From: Eubacteriales bacterium
Lineage (GTDB): Bacteria; Bacillota; Clostridia; Peptostreptococcales; Anaerovoracaceae
Direction of reading: 5' to 3'
DNA: 5,302 bases
NCBI GenBank assembly: GCA_028702415.1
Contig: JAQVOT010000093.1
Location: 1-5,302 of the forward strand
In this document: positions 1-5,302 of the stretch, in pieces
Position numbering within the stretch: the first letter of the stretch is position 1
Layout of the letters: each line of letters starts with the position of its first letter
Program-made: the position numbers and the translations under genes
The notes under the pieces: generated by a model
Database searches by the model: none
What the model was told of the DNA's origin: nothing
What the model saw: the letters and a program-made list of their open reading frames with translations, nothing else

Positions 1-897
1 GAGATACTGTCCCATAGAATGAAGATCTGTTGAGAATGTAAGTACTGTCGGCAGTAAACCTCCGCCGTTCTTTCCTTCGCTTTCTCCGAACAACTGCTTT
101 AGCCACTCTCCGAAATGACCAAGCCTTGAATGGCACATTTCCAGGAATTCAACTTGCTTACCCTTCTGTTGAAGCAGATATCTGACGATGGCATAATCCG
201 GTGCCGCAAGATCCCATTCAGGTGATTCCGCACAGTCTGCCGCACCATCCAGCATTGCCCTGATATCTATTCCGCTTACCGCCATTGGCAAAAGCACCTC
301 CGGGGTAAATACCGAATATCTGCCGCCAATGTCCTGGGGAATTTCCAGAGTAACATAGCCTTTCTCTGTAGCCTCAGCTCTAAGAGAACCCTTCTCCCCA
401 TCCGTAATGGCCATGATTCTTCTGGCAGCCTCTTCTTCGCTTCCGTATTTTTCGGTCATCACAGGTTTTATTACTTCGAAAGCGGTGCGAACTTCTATGG
501 TGTTTCCTGATTTGGAAACCACGCAGACCACTGTCTTTTTCTTCTTAACCTCTTCGATGATTTCCAGGTAGTATTCACTGCACAGGTTGTTTCCAAGAAA
601 TTTTACAGGGATTCCTCTCTCGTATTTAGGCAAAGCCTCAATGGCTGCCTTTGCACCAAGATATGAACCTCCCACGCCGATAACGAGGAGAAGTTCCGCT
701 TCGTTTCTGATTACATCGGCCATGGCCAGAATCTTCTCCAAAAGCTCTCCCCTGTTTCGAGATGGAGCCTGCACCCAGCCGGTCATGGGTTCTCCCCCGG
801 ACCACAAACGATCGAGGACCTTTCCCGCTTCACCCCGGAGCTCTTCGATTTCCTTCTGAGGGATTCCTGTATTGTCAGTGTTGATGTTGATTTTCAT
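1..897 (-). CDS. pgi: Glucose-6-phosphate isomerase, N-terminal two thirds (cut by window edge)
   Basis: Cytoplasmic enzyme interconverting glucose 6-phosphate and fructose 6-phosphate in glycolysis and gluconeogenesis. I translated it by hand: 299 codons are visible and the frame runs off the left end, so the C-terminal part is missing. Visible landmarks are the phosphate-sugar fold motif IGVGGSYLGA at residues 73-82, the phosphate-binding loop SKSGNT at 128-133, the family signature DIGGRYSVFTP at 189-199, GESEGK at 271-276 and TDLHSMGQ at 290-297. E272 and H293 correspond to the catalytic Glu and His, and their 21-residue spacing matches Glu290/His311 of the Bacillus-type enzyme. The catalytic Lys and second signature would lie outside. 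The compact N-terminus suggests the short form of about 450 residues. The start is an ATG seven bases after GGAGG. A separate promoter lies just upstream, so it is probably not dependent on the permease message. Identification is secure. Confidence 0.97.
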   Translation of the reverse strand, partial: MKININTDNTGIPQKEIEELRGEAGKVLDRLWSGGEPMTGWVQAPSRNRGELLEKILAMADVIRNEAELLLVIGVGGSYLGAKAAIEALPKYERGIPVKFLGNNLCSEYYLEIIEEVKKKKTVVCVVSKSGNTIEVRTAFEVIKPVMTEKYGSEEEAARRIMAITDGEKGSLRAEATEKGYVTLEIPQDIGGRYSVFTPEVLLPMAVSGIDIRAMLDGAADCAESPEWDLAAPDYAIVRYLLQQKGKQVEFLEMCHSRLGHFGEWLKQLFGESEGKNGGGLLPTVLTFSTDLHSMGQYL

Positions 898-904
898 ATA
901 GAAA

Positions 905-909
905 CCTCC
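905..909 (-). promoter_or_regulatory. pgi ribosome binding site
   Basis: GGAGG on the minus strand, seven bases before the pgi ATG. It fixes the start codon choice. Confidence 0.85.
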
Positions 910-915
910 AAGGGT

Positions 916-943
916 ATTATATCTGAATTATTTGGTTAATCAA
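916..943 (-). promoter_or_regulatory. Candidate sigma-A promoter for pgi
   Basis: Minus strand TTGATT (938-943), 16-base spacer, perfect TATAAT (916-921). It sits between the repeat/terminator cluster and pgi. The expected transcription start, about seven bases beyond the -10 box, falls at roughly 909-910. That leaves a leader of only about 12-13 nt, with GGAGG almost at the 5' end. No transcript data are available, so the call rests on consensus match and position. Confidence 0.65.
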
Positions 944-956
944 ACGGATTGTTGCC

Positions 957-1026
957 GAAAAATGAGTTTTCGGACACGTCCCCAGAACTCCTGAAAAATG
1001 AGTTTTCGGACACGTCCCCAGAACTC
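957..1026 (-). repeat. Tandem pair of 34-bp hairpin-forming repeats (REP-like)
   Basis: Two identical 34-bp copies at 957-990 and 993-1026, separated by two bases (36-bp period). Read on the minus strand, each unit contains GAGTT, then TGGGGACGTGTCC, then AAAACTC followed by ATTTTT. Each can fold into an imperfect hairpin with GAGTT/AACTC arms and an inner GGA/TCC. The GGGGACGTGTCC core resembles the intergenic palindromes that accompany IS200-like REP-associated transposases in some Firmicutes; that comparison is from memory and no transposase is present here. Only two copies exist and there is no spacer, so this is not a CRISPR array. A diverged relative occurs at 3576-3604. Confidence 0.8.
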
Positions 1027-1040
1027 ACCCAAAACTCATT
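994..1040 (-). terminator. Probable terminator of the AEC permease gene
   Basis: Directly after the permease stop codon (1041-1043), the minus strand has AATGAGTTTT (1031-1040) and its perfect complement AAAACTCATT (997-1006), with five T residues at 994-998, the first two stem bases from the end included in the run. A shorter alternative hairpin inside repeat copy 2 (999-1027) ends at the same T run, and copy 1 offers a second hairpin plus T5 at 958-962. The position at a gene end and before the pgi promoter supports termination. The 10-bp arm is AT-rich with a long loop, so efficiency is uncertain. Confidence 0.5.
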
Positions 1041-1985
1041 CTAGAAAATACGGTTCAGCAAGCTTATGGTGCCGGGTACTGTGGCAATTGATGCAATGGT
1101 TGATAGCACCAAAATACGGCTTGCGGTGAGCACTGACTGTTTCTCCTGCTCTGCCAGCATTGACACCGTGGCGGCTGTTGGGAATGCGATGCCTAAAACC
1201 GCGATGCTCTTTATGAGAGGCTCAACCGGCAGGAACATAACAAGTGCTATGGTCAACAGCGGCAGTATGATAAGTTTCACGATGGATGCTTCAATATTGA
1301 TCCTGGCTGTGAAGACCCTTTTCAGCTCTGCTGTGGCCAGGGAAGATCCGATAAAAATCATGGCCATTGGTGTTGACACGTTTCCGATGTACAGCAGGTA
1401 TTCGTCGATTACCTTCGGCAGAATTCCTCCCGTCAGGCTAATTGCAAAACCAACAAACAAGGCCAGTATATTAGGGTTCATCAGGAACTTGCAGATTGCC
1501 CTGGCAATGTTTCTTATTGTAGGCTTTTTCTTTTCAGGATTATTTCTGTTCAGCAGACTGGTGCAGTAAGTGAAAATATAAAAGTTCATTGCCGCATTGT
1601 GGGCCAGCATAAGGAACAGACCCTTTTCCCCGAAGAAAATCAGAGAAACCGGAAATCCCATAAAGCCGTTGTTAGGCGTGGACATTGCAAATTCTGCAAC
1701 ATTGGAAATGTCCGCCGGGAACTTCCTTGCCTTTGCATACCCGAAGGAAAACGCTCCGTAGATAAAGAAGCACACCAGGCTGATGATGAATGTAATAAGA
1801 AAATCCAGAACCAGTTCACCTGTCATGTCCACGTTCCCGATGTTGTGAACTATTAGACATGGGTACGCGAAATATACGATAAGCTTGTTCATGGAATGAT
1901 TCATCTTGTCGTCTATGAAGTTTATTTTTCTCAGAAACCATCCTGTAAAGAGTATGGCAAACAAAACAAAATACTTGGCGTACAT
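1041..1985 (-). CDS. AEC-family (auxin efflux carrier type) permease
   Basis: Integral membrane transporter of 314 residues, the usual length for bacterial members of the AEC family (PF03547), which export or exchange small organic anions such as malate or malonate. The substrate cannot be read from the sequence. Hydrophobic segments fall at roughly 3-19, 33-50, 60-83, 100-119, 122-145, 170-187, 196-217, 232-252, 258-280 and 289-312, giving about ten helices. A basic loop at 146-165 (NRNNPEKKK and following) splits two halves. Family-like motifs are TPNNGFMGFP (103-112), NPNILALFVGF (170-180), STPMAMIFIGSSLA (204-217) and FPTAATVSMLAEQ (268-280). The start is the first ATG after the upstream stop, with only a weak AAGAA site ahead of it; a GCAA hairpin lies 12 bases upstream. 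It follows the DUF1846 gene with a 39-nt gap, so co-transcription is plausible. Confidence 0.92.
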   Translation of the reverse strand: MYAKYFVLFAILFTGWFLRKINFIDDKMNHSMNKLIVYFAYPCLIVHNIGNVDMTGELVLDFLITFIISLVCFFIYGAFSFGYAKARKFPADISNVAEFAMSTPNNGFMGFPVSLIFFGEKGLFLMLAHNAAMNFYIFTYCTSLLNRNNPEKKKPTIRNIARAICKFLMNPNILALFVGFAISLTGGILPKVIDEYLLYIGNVSTPMAMIFIGSSLATAELKRVFTARINIEASIVKLIILPLLTIALVMFLPVEPLIKSIAVLGIAFPTAATVSMLAEQEKQSVLTASRILVLSTIASIATVPGTISLLNRIF

Positions 1986-1997
1986 AATTCTTAAATA

Positions 1998-2017
1998 GGG
2001 GCGCTTTGCAGCACCCC
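1998..2017 (-). promoter_or_regulatory. GC-rich hairpin with GCAA tetraloop between DUF1846 gene and permease
   Basis: Minus strand GGGGTGCT (2010-2017), loop GCAA, AGCGCCCC (1998-2005): an 8-bp stem with one T-G wobble, capped by a GNRA-type tetraloop. It starts seven bases after the DUF1846 stop codon and ends 12 bases before the permease ATG. The sequence after it (TATTTAAG) is a poor T tract, so it is at best a leaky terminator. It could equally protect the 3' end of the upstream message or affect access to the weak permease ribosome binding site. Confidence 0.5.
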
Positions 2018-2024
2018 GACTATA

Positions 2025-3542
2025 TTAACTGTAATAAAGGTTGTTCGTAACGTATTCAGGATCACTGGTGATATCGATTCCCAGGGCCTTCAGAGTTTTC
2101 TCGTCCTTGTCGGATAGAATTGCCGTGCAGTGCGCTCTGCATCCCTTCAGACATGGCAGCTTGCTCAGTGCAAATTCTGCGGTAGGATTTGTTGTTGCGG
2201 AAATAGTCATAGCTGTGAGAATTTCCTCACAGTTCAATGTTGTTTTTTCGGCCTGAAGCACATGGGTTTTCAGGTTCTGAATGCTCTCCAGAATTGTTGG
2301 TGAAATAAGATGAATTTCATCTGCCATTCCGGACAGTTCCTTTACTGCATTGAGAATCGCTGCTGCGGCTGCTACCATTCTGCGGGAACTTCTGCCCGTG
2401 ACAATTCTGCCGTCAGGAAGCTCAAGTGCTGTTACAACCACGTTAGCGTATCGGTCGCTTTCTTCCCTCTTGTTTTCCGCATATTCTCTTGCGGGGATTA
2501 CAACAGATCTGTCCTCAACCGTCAGTTTCATTTCATCCATAAGCAGCTTGGCTCTTTCCAGGGTTTCGGCGTTGATTTTGCCCTTCTTGAAATCACACTC
2601 TGCGATGATATATCTCCTTATGATTTCCTGACATGAAGCTTCTCTGCAGATCTGGTCGTCTATAATTCCGAATCCTGCACGGTTAACTCCCATGTCTGTT
2701 GGTGATTTATACTCAGCTTCTTCTCCTGTAATCTTCTCGATTATTCGCTTCACAACCGGGAAGACCTCCAGGTCTCTGTTGTAGTTTACTGCCGTCTCAC
2801 CATAGGCCTCCAGATGGAACGAATCAATCATGTTGACATCCTTAAGGTCTGCTGTTGCCGCTTCATAGGCAACATTTATAGGATGTTTCAGTGGCAGATT
2901 CCAGATGGGGAATGTTTCGAACTTGGCGTATCTCACCTTATTACCCCGGAGATTCTCATGGTAAAGCTGTGAAAGACTTGTTGCCAGCTTGCCGCTGCCA
3001 CCCCCTGGCCCTGTAAGCACAATAAGGGGTTTGCTAACCTCTATGTAGGGATTGGCTCCGTATCCTTCTTCACTAACGATGATGTCAACATCTGTTGGGT
3101 ATCCCTTGGTGAATCTGTGCTTGTATGTTTTGATACCTCTCTGTTCCAGTTTGTTGATAAATTTTCCAACTGCCGGTGAATCATCTTCGTATCTTGTTAC
3201 GACCACGCTGTTGATTTGCAGATCGTACTTTCTGAACATATCTATTAGTCTCAGAACTTCCAGGTCATATGTTATTCCGAAATCAGCTCTGGTTTTGTTG
3301 GTAGTAATGTCTCCGGAATAAACGCAGATGATGATCTCAGCCTGCTCCTTCATCTTCTGCAATAACTTAATCTTGGCGTTCTCATCGAATCCGGGCAACA
3401 CTCTCATTGCGTGCTTGTCCTGAACCAGCTTACCACCAAATTCCAGATAGAGTCTTTTACCGCCTCCGCAATTGATCCTTTCGAGTATATGCGCAGATTG
3501 CTCTTCGATATACTTCTCTGCGCTAAACCCTATTTTTGACAT
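2025..3542 (-). CDS. DUF1846 family protein
   Basis: A 505-residue protein with no signal peptide or membrane segments, matching the DUF1846 family (PF08903) over full length. That family is widespread in Firmicutes and some Actinobacteria, and its biochemical role is not established to my knowledge. Recognisable family blocks are LYLEFGGKL (31-39), HAMRVLPGF (44-52), [14 protein letters not shown] (88-101), a glycine-rich loop TGPGGGSGK (177-185), [16 protein letters not shown] (206-221), [16 protein letters not shown] (225-240), the FHLEAYG block (242-248) and SPTDMGVN (280-287). The glycine loop fits the spacing GxxxxGK of a nucleotide-binding P-loop but is followed by Leu, not Ser/Thr, so nucleotide binding is only a possibility. 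The C-terminal part carries several cysteines (438, 464, 468, 472). ATG with AGGAGG five bases upstream fixes the start. It lies downstream of the miniprotein gene with a hairpin between them. Confidence 0.93.
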   Translation of the reverse strand: MSKIGFSAEKYIEEQSAHILERINCGGGKRLYLEFGGKLVQDKHAMRVLPGFDENAKIKLLQKMKEQAEIIICVYSGDITTNKTRADFGITYDLEVLRLIDMFRKYDLQINSVVVTRYEDDSPAVGKFINKLEQRGIKTYKHRFTKGYPTDVDIIVSEEGYGANPYIEVSKPLIVLTGPGGGSGKLATSLSQLYHENLRGNKVRYAKFETFPIWNLPLKHPINVAYEAATADLKDVNMIDSFHLEAYGETAVNYNRDLEVFPVVKRIIEKITGEEAEYKSPTDMGVNRAGFGIIDDQICREASCQEIIRRYIIAECDFKKGKINAETLERAKLLMDEMKLTVEDRSVVIPAREYAENKREESDRYANVVVTALELPDGRIVTGRSSRRMVAAAAAILNAVKELSGMADEIHLISPTILESIQNLKTHVLQAEKTTLNCEEILTAMTISATTNPTAEFALSKLPCLKGCRAHCTAILSDKDEKTLKALGIDITSDPEYVTNNLYYS

Positions 3543-3547
3543 ACTCG

Positions 3548-3553
3548 CCTCCT
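3548..3553 (-). promoter_or_regulatory. Ribosome binding site of the DUF1846 gene
   Basis: AGGAGG on the minus strand, five bases before the ATG. It is the strongest Shine-Dalgarno match in the window. Confidence 0.85.
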
Positions 3554-3575
3554 CTCATAATGCTATATGCGAATT

Positions 3576-3604
3576 TGAGTTTCAGGACCGGCACCCGAAA
3601 CTCA
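3576..3604 (-). repeat. 29-bp hairpin element, diverged relative of the 957-1026 repeats
   Basis: Minus strand TGAGTTTCGGG, loop TGCCGGT, CCTGAAACTCA: an 11-bp stem with one G-T pair, in the gap between the miniprotein and DUF1846 genes. Aligned without gaps to the 29-bp core of repeat copy 2 (999-1027), 21 of 29 positions agree. One stem pair differs by compensatory change (T-A there, C-G here). It has no T tract on the minus strand, so it is a poor intrinsic terminator. A role in RNA processing or stability between the two genes is inference. Confidence 0.6.
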
Positions 3605-3615
3605 TCATTAATTTA

Positions 3616-3711
3616 CTAACCCATAAAATAGAACATAGAAAATCCCAGCGTTGTGATAACCATCAGCGCCACCAGTATCCATGCCACGATTTTTGTAAAC
3701 TGCTTGCTCAT
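3616..3711 (-). CDS. 31-residue membrane miniprotein, Prli42/DUF4044-like
   Basis: A short ORF that standard length cut-offs miss. It begins MSKQFTKIVAWILVALMV and ends in SMFYFMG. A short basic N-terminus (K3, K7) is followed by a single hydrophobic helix from about residue 8 to the end, so it should sit in the membrane with its basic end in the cytoplasm. Size, basic start and helix layout resemble Prli42 (DUF4044), a membrane miniprotein that anchors the stressosome in Listeria; I base this on overall pattern, not on an alignment. GGAG nine bases before the ATG supports translation. It starts 21 nt after the DUF1934 stop on the same strand, so it very probably shares the hslO message. Two in-frame stops (TAG, TAA) end it. 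Coding status is fairly sure; family assignment is tentative. Confidence 0.7.
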   Translation of the reverse strand: MSKQFTKIVAWILVALMVITTLGFSMFYFMG

Positions 3712-3732
3712 TTTTTTCTACTCCATAGTTGC

Positions 3733-4158
3733 TCACATCAGTGTGATATTCATTTTGTTTCTTCCTTCCAAAAGACCCTTGAGGCTTACTTCATAGTCTA
3801 TATCCACCTGCCCTTTGCCTTCCTCTGAAATGTTGCTCTCCACTTCATTTGTGAGAAGCTCAATTTCAATAGGTCCAAAAGGTGTGTCATATATTCCTGT
3901 ATATCTCTTGCCCTTTTCGAACTTCAGCTCATTTCCGATTCCTGCCCCTTCGCCGAAACGCTTGAGCTGAACCTCGCCATCTCGAAGTCTCAGCCTGGTT
4001 TTGCATCCGGGCATTCCGCTGAATTCACTTTCTTCATACAGCAGGTACAGTGCCCCTTCCTTACTGTAAAGTTTGGCTTCGGTGACGAATTCCATTGTGT
4101 CTTCGCCGGCCTCCTGGCTAACCTGCGTGCTTCTGATTCTAACCATTACCTCTTTCAT
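3733..4158 (-). CDS. DUF1934 (YwiB-like) beta-barrel protein
   Basis: A 141-residue soluble protein, the normal length for DUF1934 (PF09148, Bacillus YwiB), whose members have a calycin-like beta-barrel fold and no proven function. Typical features are an aromatic-rich strand LYLLYEESEFSGMPG (37-51), then KTRLRLRDGEVQLKRFGE (53-70), the EKGKRYTGIYDTPFGPIEIELLT stretch ending near residue 103, and alternating strands to the C-terminus. The gene overlaps the hslO stop by 4 bp (ATGA), so its translation is likely coupled to that of hslO; a weak GGA stands upstream. A second Met at residue 5 has a purine-rich stretch only two bases before it, too close for a good start. Its position fixed between Hsp33 and a membrane miniprotein suggests a housekeeping or stress role, but nothing in the protein itself shows one. 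Confidence 0.88.
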   Translation of the reverse strand: MKEVMVRIRSTQVSQEAGEDTMEFVTEAKLYSKEGALYLLYEESEFSGMPGCKTRLRLRDGEVQLKRFGEGAGIGNELKFEKGKRYTGIYDTPFGPIEIELLTNEVESNISEEGKGQVDIDYEVSLKGLLEGRNKMNITLM

Positions 4159-5102
4159 ATTAATTCCAAAATCCCTTCCAATTCCTCTTTGTTAAACTGA
4201 TATTTATTCAGACAGAACTGACACTCCAGTTCCGCCTCACCGTCTTCTTCAATAATCTCTTCCAGATCTCTGCGGCCAATTGTCATCAGTGCCTTTTCGA
4301 TTCTTTCTCTATTGCAGTCACATTCCCATTTAATGTCCCTCTCTGCAAGGACTTCGGGTTTATATGCTTCATCGATACCTTCAAATATCTTCTCGAGCAA
4401 AAGCAATACCAGGCCGCTTTCACTTGCGGCTTTGTTATTACTTGTTACCTCATCAATGAGTGCAGTCATGGTGGGCATGTCCGCAATCAGTTTCTCCAGA
4501 GCCTCGATTGCACCTTCTCTCACCTCTTCACCTGCATTTGCGGATTCCCCTCCATCCTGAGGCAGCATCTGGATAATCATGCCCCCGGCTGCGCCGATGG
4601 AATAGTCCGTTTCCACTTTTACTCCCAGGGCAACGGAGGAATTCTGCTGCTCGGAAATGAAGAAATATGTTGTCAGATCTTCTGCAATTTCTCCGCTGAC
4701 AAGAGAGATGGTTCCCATGTAAGGCTCCTTCAAGCCGATATCCTTTATTACAGTCAGCCCCCCTGTCCCCAGACTTCCGCCCACGTCAAGCTTGCCCGCT
4801 TCTGTCAGCGGCATGTCAACATAAGGATTCGCAATGTAACCCTTCACCTTGCCTGTTCCATAGCCAGTGGCCAGTATCTGCTTTGCAGGACCGTCCCCCT
4901 TGAAGATCACGGTCAGCTTGTCCGTAGCATTCTTCATCATGATGCCCATGAGCCCTGCTGCTGTAAGCACTCTGCCCAGGCCCGCACTGCCCAGTGGGGT
5001 GGTGTCATGAATCTTTGCGGCCTCTGCCACCAGGTCGGTGGTTATTGTCAGATACACTCTGAATGATCTGCTTTTGTCCATTGCAATTAACACTTTGCCC
5101 AT
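4155..5102 (-). CDS. hslO: Redox-regulated chaperonin Hsp33
   Basis: Cytoplasmic holdase that protects unfolding proteins during oxidative and heat stress. In the reduced state four cysteines bind zinc and keep it inactive; their oxidation to disulfides exposes the binding surface. All four are present as CDC (C261, C263) and CQFC (C294, C297) in the C-terminal switch domain, within the family-typical contexts WECDCNRERIEKAL and CLNKYQFNKEELEG. The N-terminal domain has the expected TTDLVAEA (21-28), LGRVLTAAGLMG (42-53), KLTVIFKGDGP (62-72), KGYIANP (87-93) and GGSLGTGGLTVIKDIGL (108-124). At 315 residues it is slightly longer than usual, owing to an acidic insert around 184-195. The first ATG gives an N-terminus that aligns residue for residue with the Bacillus protein. 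No Shine-Dalgarno lies within 15 bases, which is odd and may mean a leaderless or very short-leader transcript. Confidence 0.97.
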   Translation of the reverse strand: MGKVLIAMDKSRSFRVYLTITTDLVAEAAKIHDTTPLGSAGLGRVLTAAGLMGIMMKNATDKLTVIFKGDGPAKQILATGYGTGKVKGYIANPYVDMPLTEAGKLDVGGSLGTGGLTVIKDIGLKEPYMGTISLVSGEIAEDLTTYFFISEQQNSSVALGVKVETDYSIGAAGGMIIQMLPQDGGESANAGEEVREGAIEALEKLIADMPTMTALIDEVTSNNKAASESGLVLLLLEKIFEGIDEAYKPEVLAERDIKWECDCNRERIEKALMTIGRRDLEEIIEEDGEAELECQFCLNKYQFNKEELEGILELI

Positions 5103-5111
5103 AATTTATTT

Positions 5112-5140
5112 ATTCTACCATAAACCTCGTTTTTAGCCAA
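5112..5140 (-). promoter_or_regulatory. Candidate extended -10 promoter for hslO
   Basis: Minus strand TTGGCT (5135-5140), 17-base spacer, TAGAAT (5112-5117) preceded by TGG, which makes an extended -10 box. The predicted start near 5104-5105 would leave a leader of about 2-3 nt before the hslO ATG. That agrees with the lack of a ribosome binding site but would make hslO leaderless. It competes with the candidate at 5153-5181. Confidence 0.45.
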
Positions 5141-5152
5141 CGCAAATTCATA

Positions 5153-5181
5153 ATAGTATACACAGAATTTGTTGATGTTAA
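5153..5181 (-). promoter_or_regulatory. Alternative upstream promoter candidate for hslO
   Basis: Minus strand TTAACA (5176-5181), 17-base spacer, TACTAT (5153-5158). A shifted -10, TATACT at 5155-5160, matches consensus better but leaves only 15 bases. Its -35 box overlaps the left arm of the inverted repeat at 5177-5194, so a repressor bound there would block it. The leader would be about 44 nt, with GAGG at 5125-5128 too far (22 nt) from the hslO ATG to serve it. Confidence 0.35.
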
Positions 5182-5258
5182 TTGTAAAATTAACTTCACA
5201 GTTCAGTTTTCCAATAGTGAAGTTAACCTTTCACAAATTATTGAACAATTTAATTCAA
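5177..5258. promoter_or_regulatory. Cluster of three 18-bp inverted repeats (possible operators)
   Basis: Three sites share the same geometry of 5-bp arms around 8 bases: GTTAA-N8-TTAAC (5177-5194), GTGAA-N8-TTCAC (5217-5234) and TTGAA-N8-TTCAA (5241-5258). Centres are 40 and 24 bp apart. A longer inverted repeat, TTAACTTCAC (5190-5199) with GTGAAGTTAA (5217-5226), links the first two. Such spacing fits binding by a dimeric regulator upstream of hslO, but the region is AT-rich and short arms can arise by chance. The factor is unknown. Confidence 0.4.
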
Positions 5259-5264
5259 TGTTTT

Positions 5265-5298
5265 ATCCTTTTTGTCGGTGTTCCGAGACAGAAAGGAT
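5265..5298. other. Strong hairpin at the right edge
   Basis: Plus strand ATCCTTTTTGTC (5265-5276) pairs with GACAGAAAGGAT (5287-5298), 12 bp with one T-G pair. It extends by GG/CC across a two-base bulge and closes on TGTT. On the minus strand it is followed by AAAACA, and on the plus strand by GGTG at the window end, so no T tract is visible on either side. It may belong to the 5' region of a divergent gene beyond the edge or to the end of an upstream gene; the window does not decide. Confidence 0.6.
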
Positions 5299-5302
5299 GG
5301 TG

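Noticed and set aside
587..859. Plus-strand open frame of 90 codons opposite pgi
   Set aside because: It lies wholly inside the clear pgi coding region and its translation shows no recognisable domain; it is a shadow frame.
957..1026. CRISPR array
   Set aside because: There are only two copies with a two-base gap and no unique spacers.
1066..1569. Plus-strand open frame of 167 codons opposite the AEC permease
   Set aside because: Long antisense frames are common opposite hydrophobic membrane proteins. The minus strand carries clear AEC motifs.
3472..3828. Plus-strand open frame of 118 codons spanning the DUF1846 start, the miniprotein and the DUF1934 end
   Set aside because: It runs antisense across three better-supported genes and two ribosome binding sites, with no recognisable protein features.
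5079..5081. Alternative hslO start at Met8
   Set aside because: It has no ribosome binding site, and the longer N-terminus aligns without gaps to the remembered Bacillus Hsp33 N-terminus.
5110..5121. Three-codon leader peptide (ATG GTA GAA TAA) with GAGG upstream of hslO
   Set aside because: GAGG is only three bases from its ATG, and the same bases form the extended -10 candidate. A chance micro-ORF is the simpler reading.
5217..5234. Rex or CRP/FNR operator upstream of hslO
   Set aside because: The arms look similar (GTGAA/TTCAC), but the 8-base spacing does not fit the known Rex (4) or CRP-type (6, with TGTGA/TCACA) layouts.
5265..5298. Rho-independent terminator at the right edge
   Set aside because: No T tract follows the stem on the minus strand, and the plus-strand flank is cut off after four non-T bases, so only a hairpin can be claimed.

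Overview
The window reads as an ordinary chromosomal stretch of a low-to-moderate GC Gram-positive anaerobe, most likely class Clostridia. The evidence is the gene content: a Bacillus-type short glucose-6-phosphate isomerase, a four-cysteine Hsp33, a DUF1934/YwiB-like protein, a DUF1846 protein, and GGAGG-type ribosome binding sites. A family or genus cannot be assigned from this sequence alone. All six genes lie on the minus strand, so they are read from right to left.

From the right end: positions 5103-5302 form an AT-rich upstream region. It holds candidate promoters for hslO, three 18-bp inverted repeats of matching geometry, and a strong hairpin at the window edge. Then come hslO (redox-switched chaperone Hsp33), a DUF1934 gene overlapping it by 4 bp (ATGA), a 31-codon membrane miniprotein 21 nt further on that resembles the Prli42/DUF4044 class, and a 505-residue DUF1846 protein preceded by an AGGAGG site. 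A short gap with a GCAA-loop hairpin leads to an AEC-family permease. The permease stop codon abuts a tandem pair of 34-bp hairpin-forming repeats that look terminator-like. A good promoter then drives pgi, whose last third lies beyond the left edge (299 codons visible).

How the genes fit together: hslO and the DUF1934 gene are translationally coupled, and the miniprotein is very probably on the same message. If the miniprotein really is Prli42-like, the group pairs an oxidative/heat stress chaperone with a membrane anchor of the stress sensor, but that is inference. The DUF1846 gene and the AEC permease may be read from the same transcript, with hairpins in the gaps likely setting the relative levels. 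pgi appears to be a separate transcription unit. I see no mobile element gene, CRISPR array, rRNA, tRNA or defence system, and no strong case for a new biological system. The most useful second looks are the unannotated miniprotein, the hairpin repeat family with a diverged third copy, and the structured region upstream of hslO.
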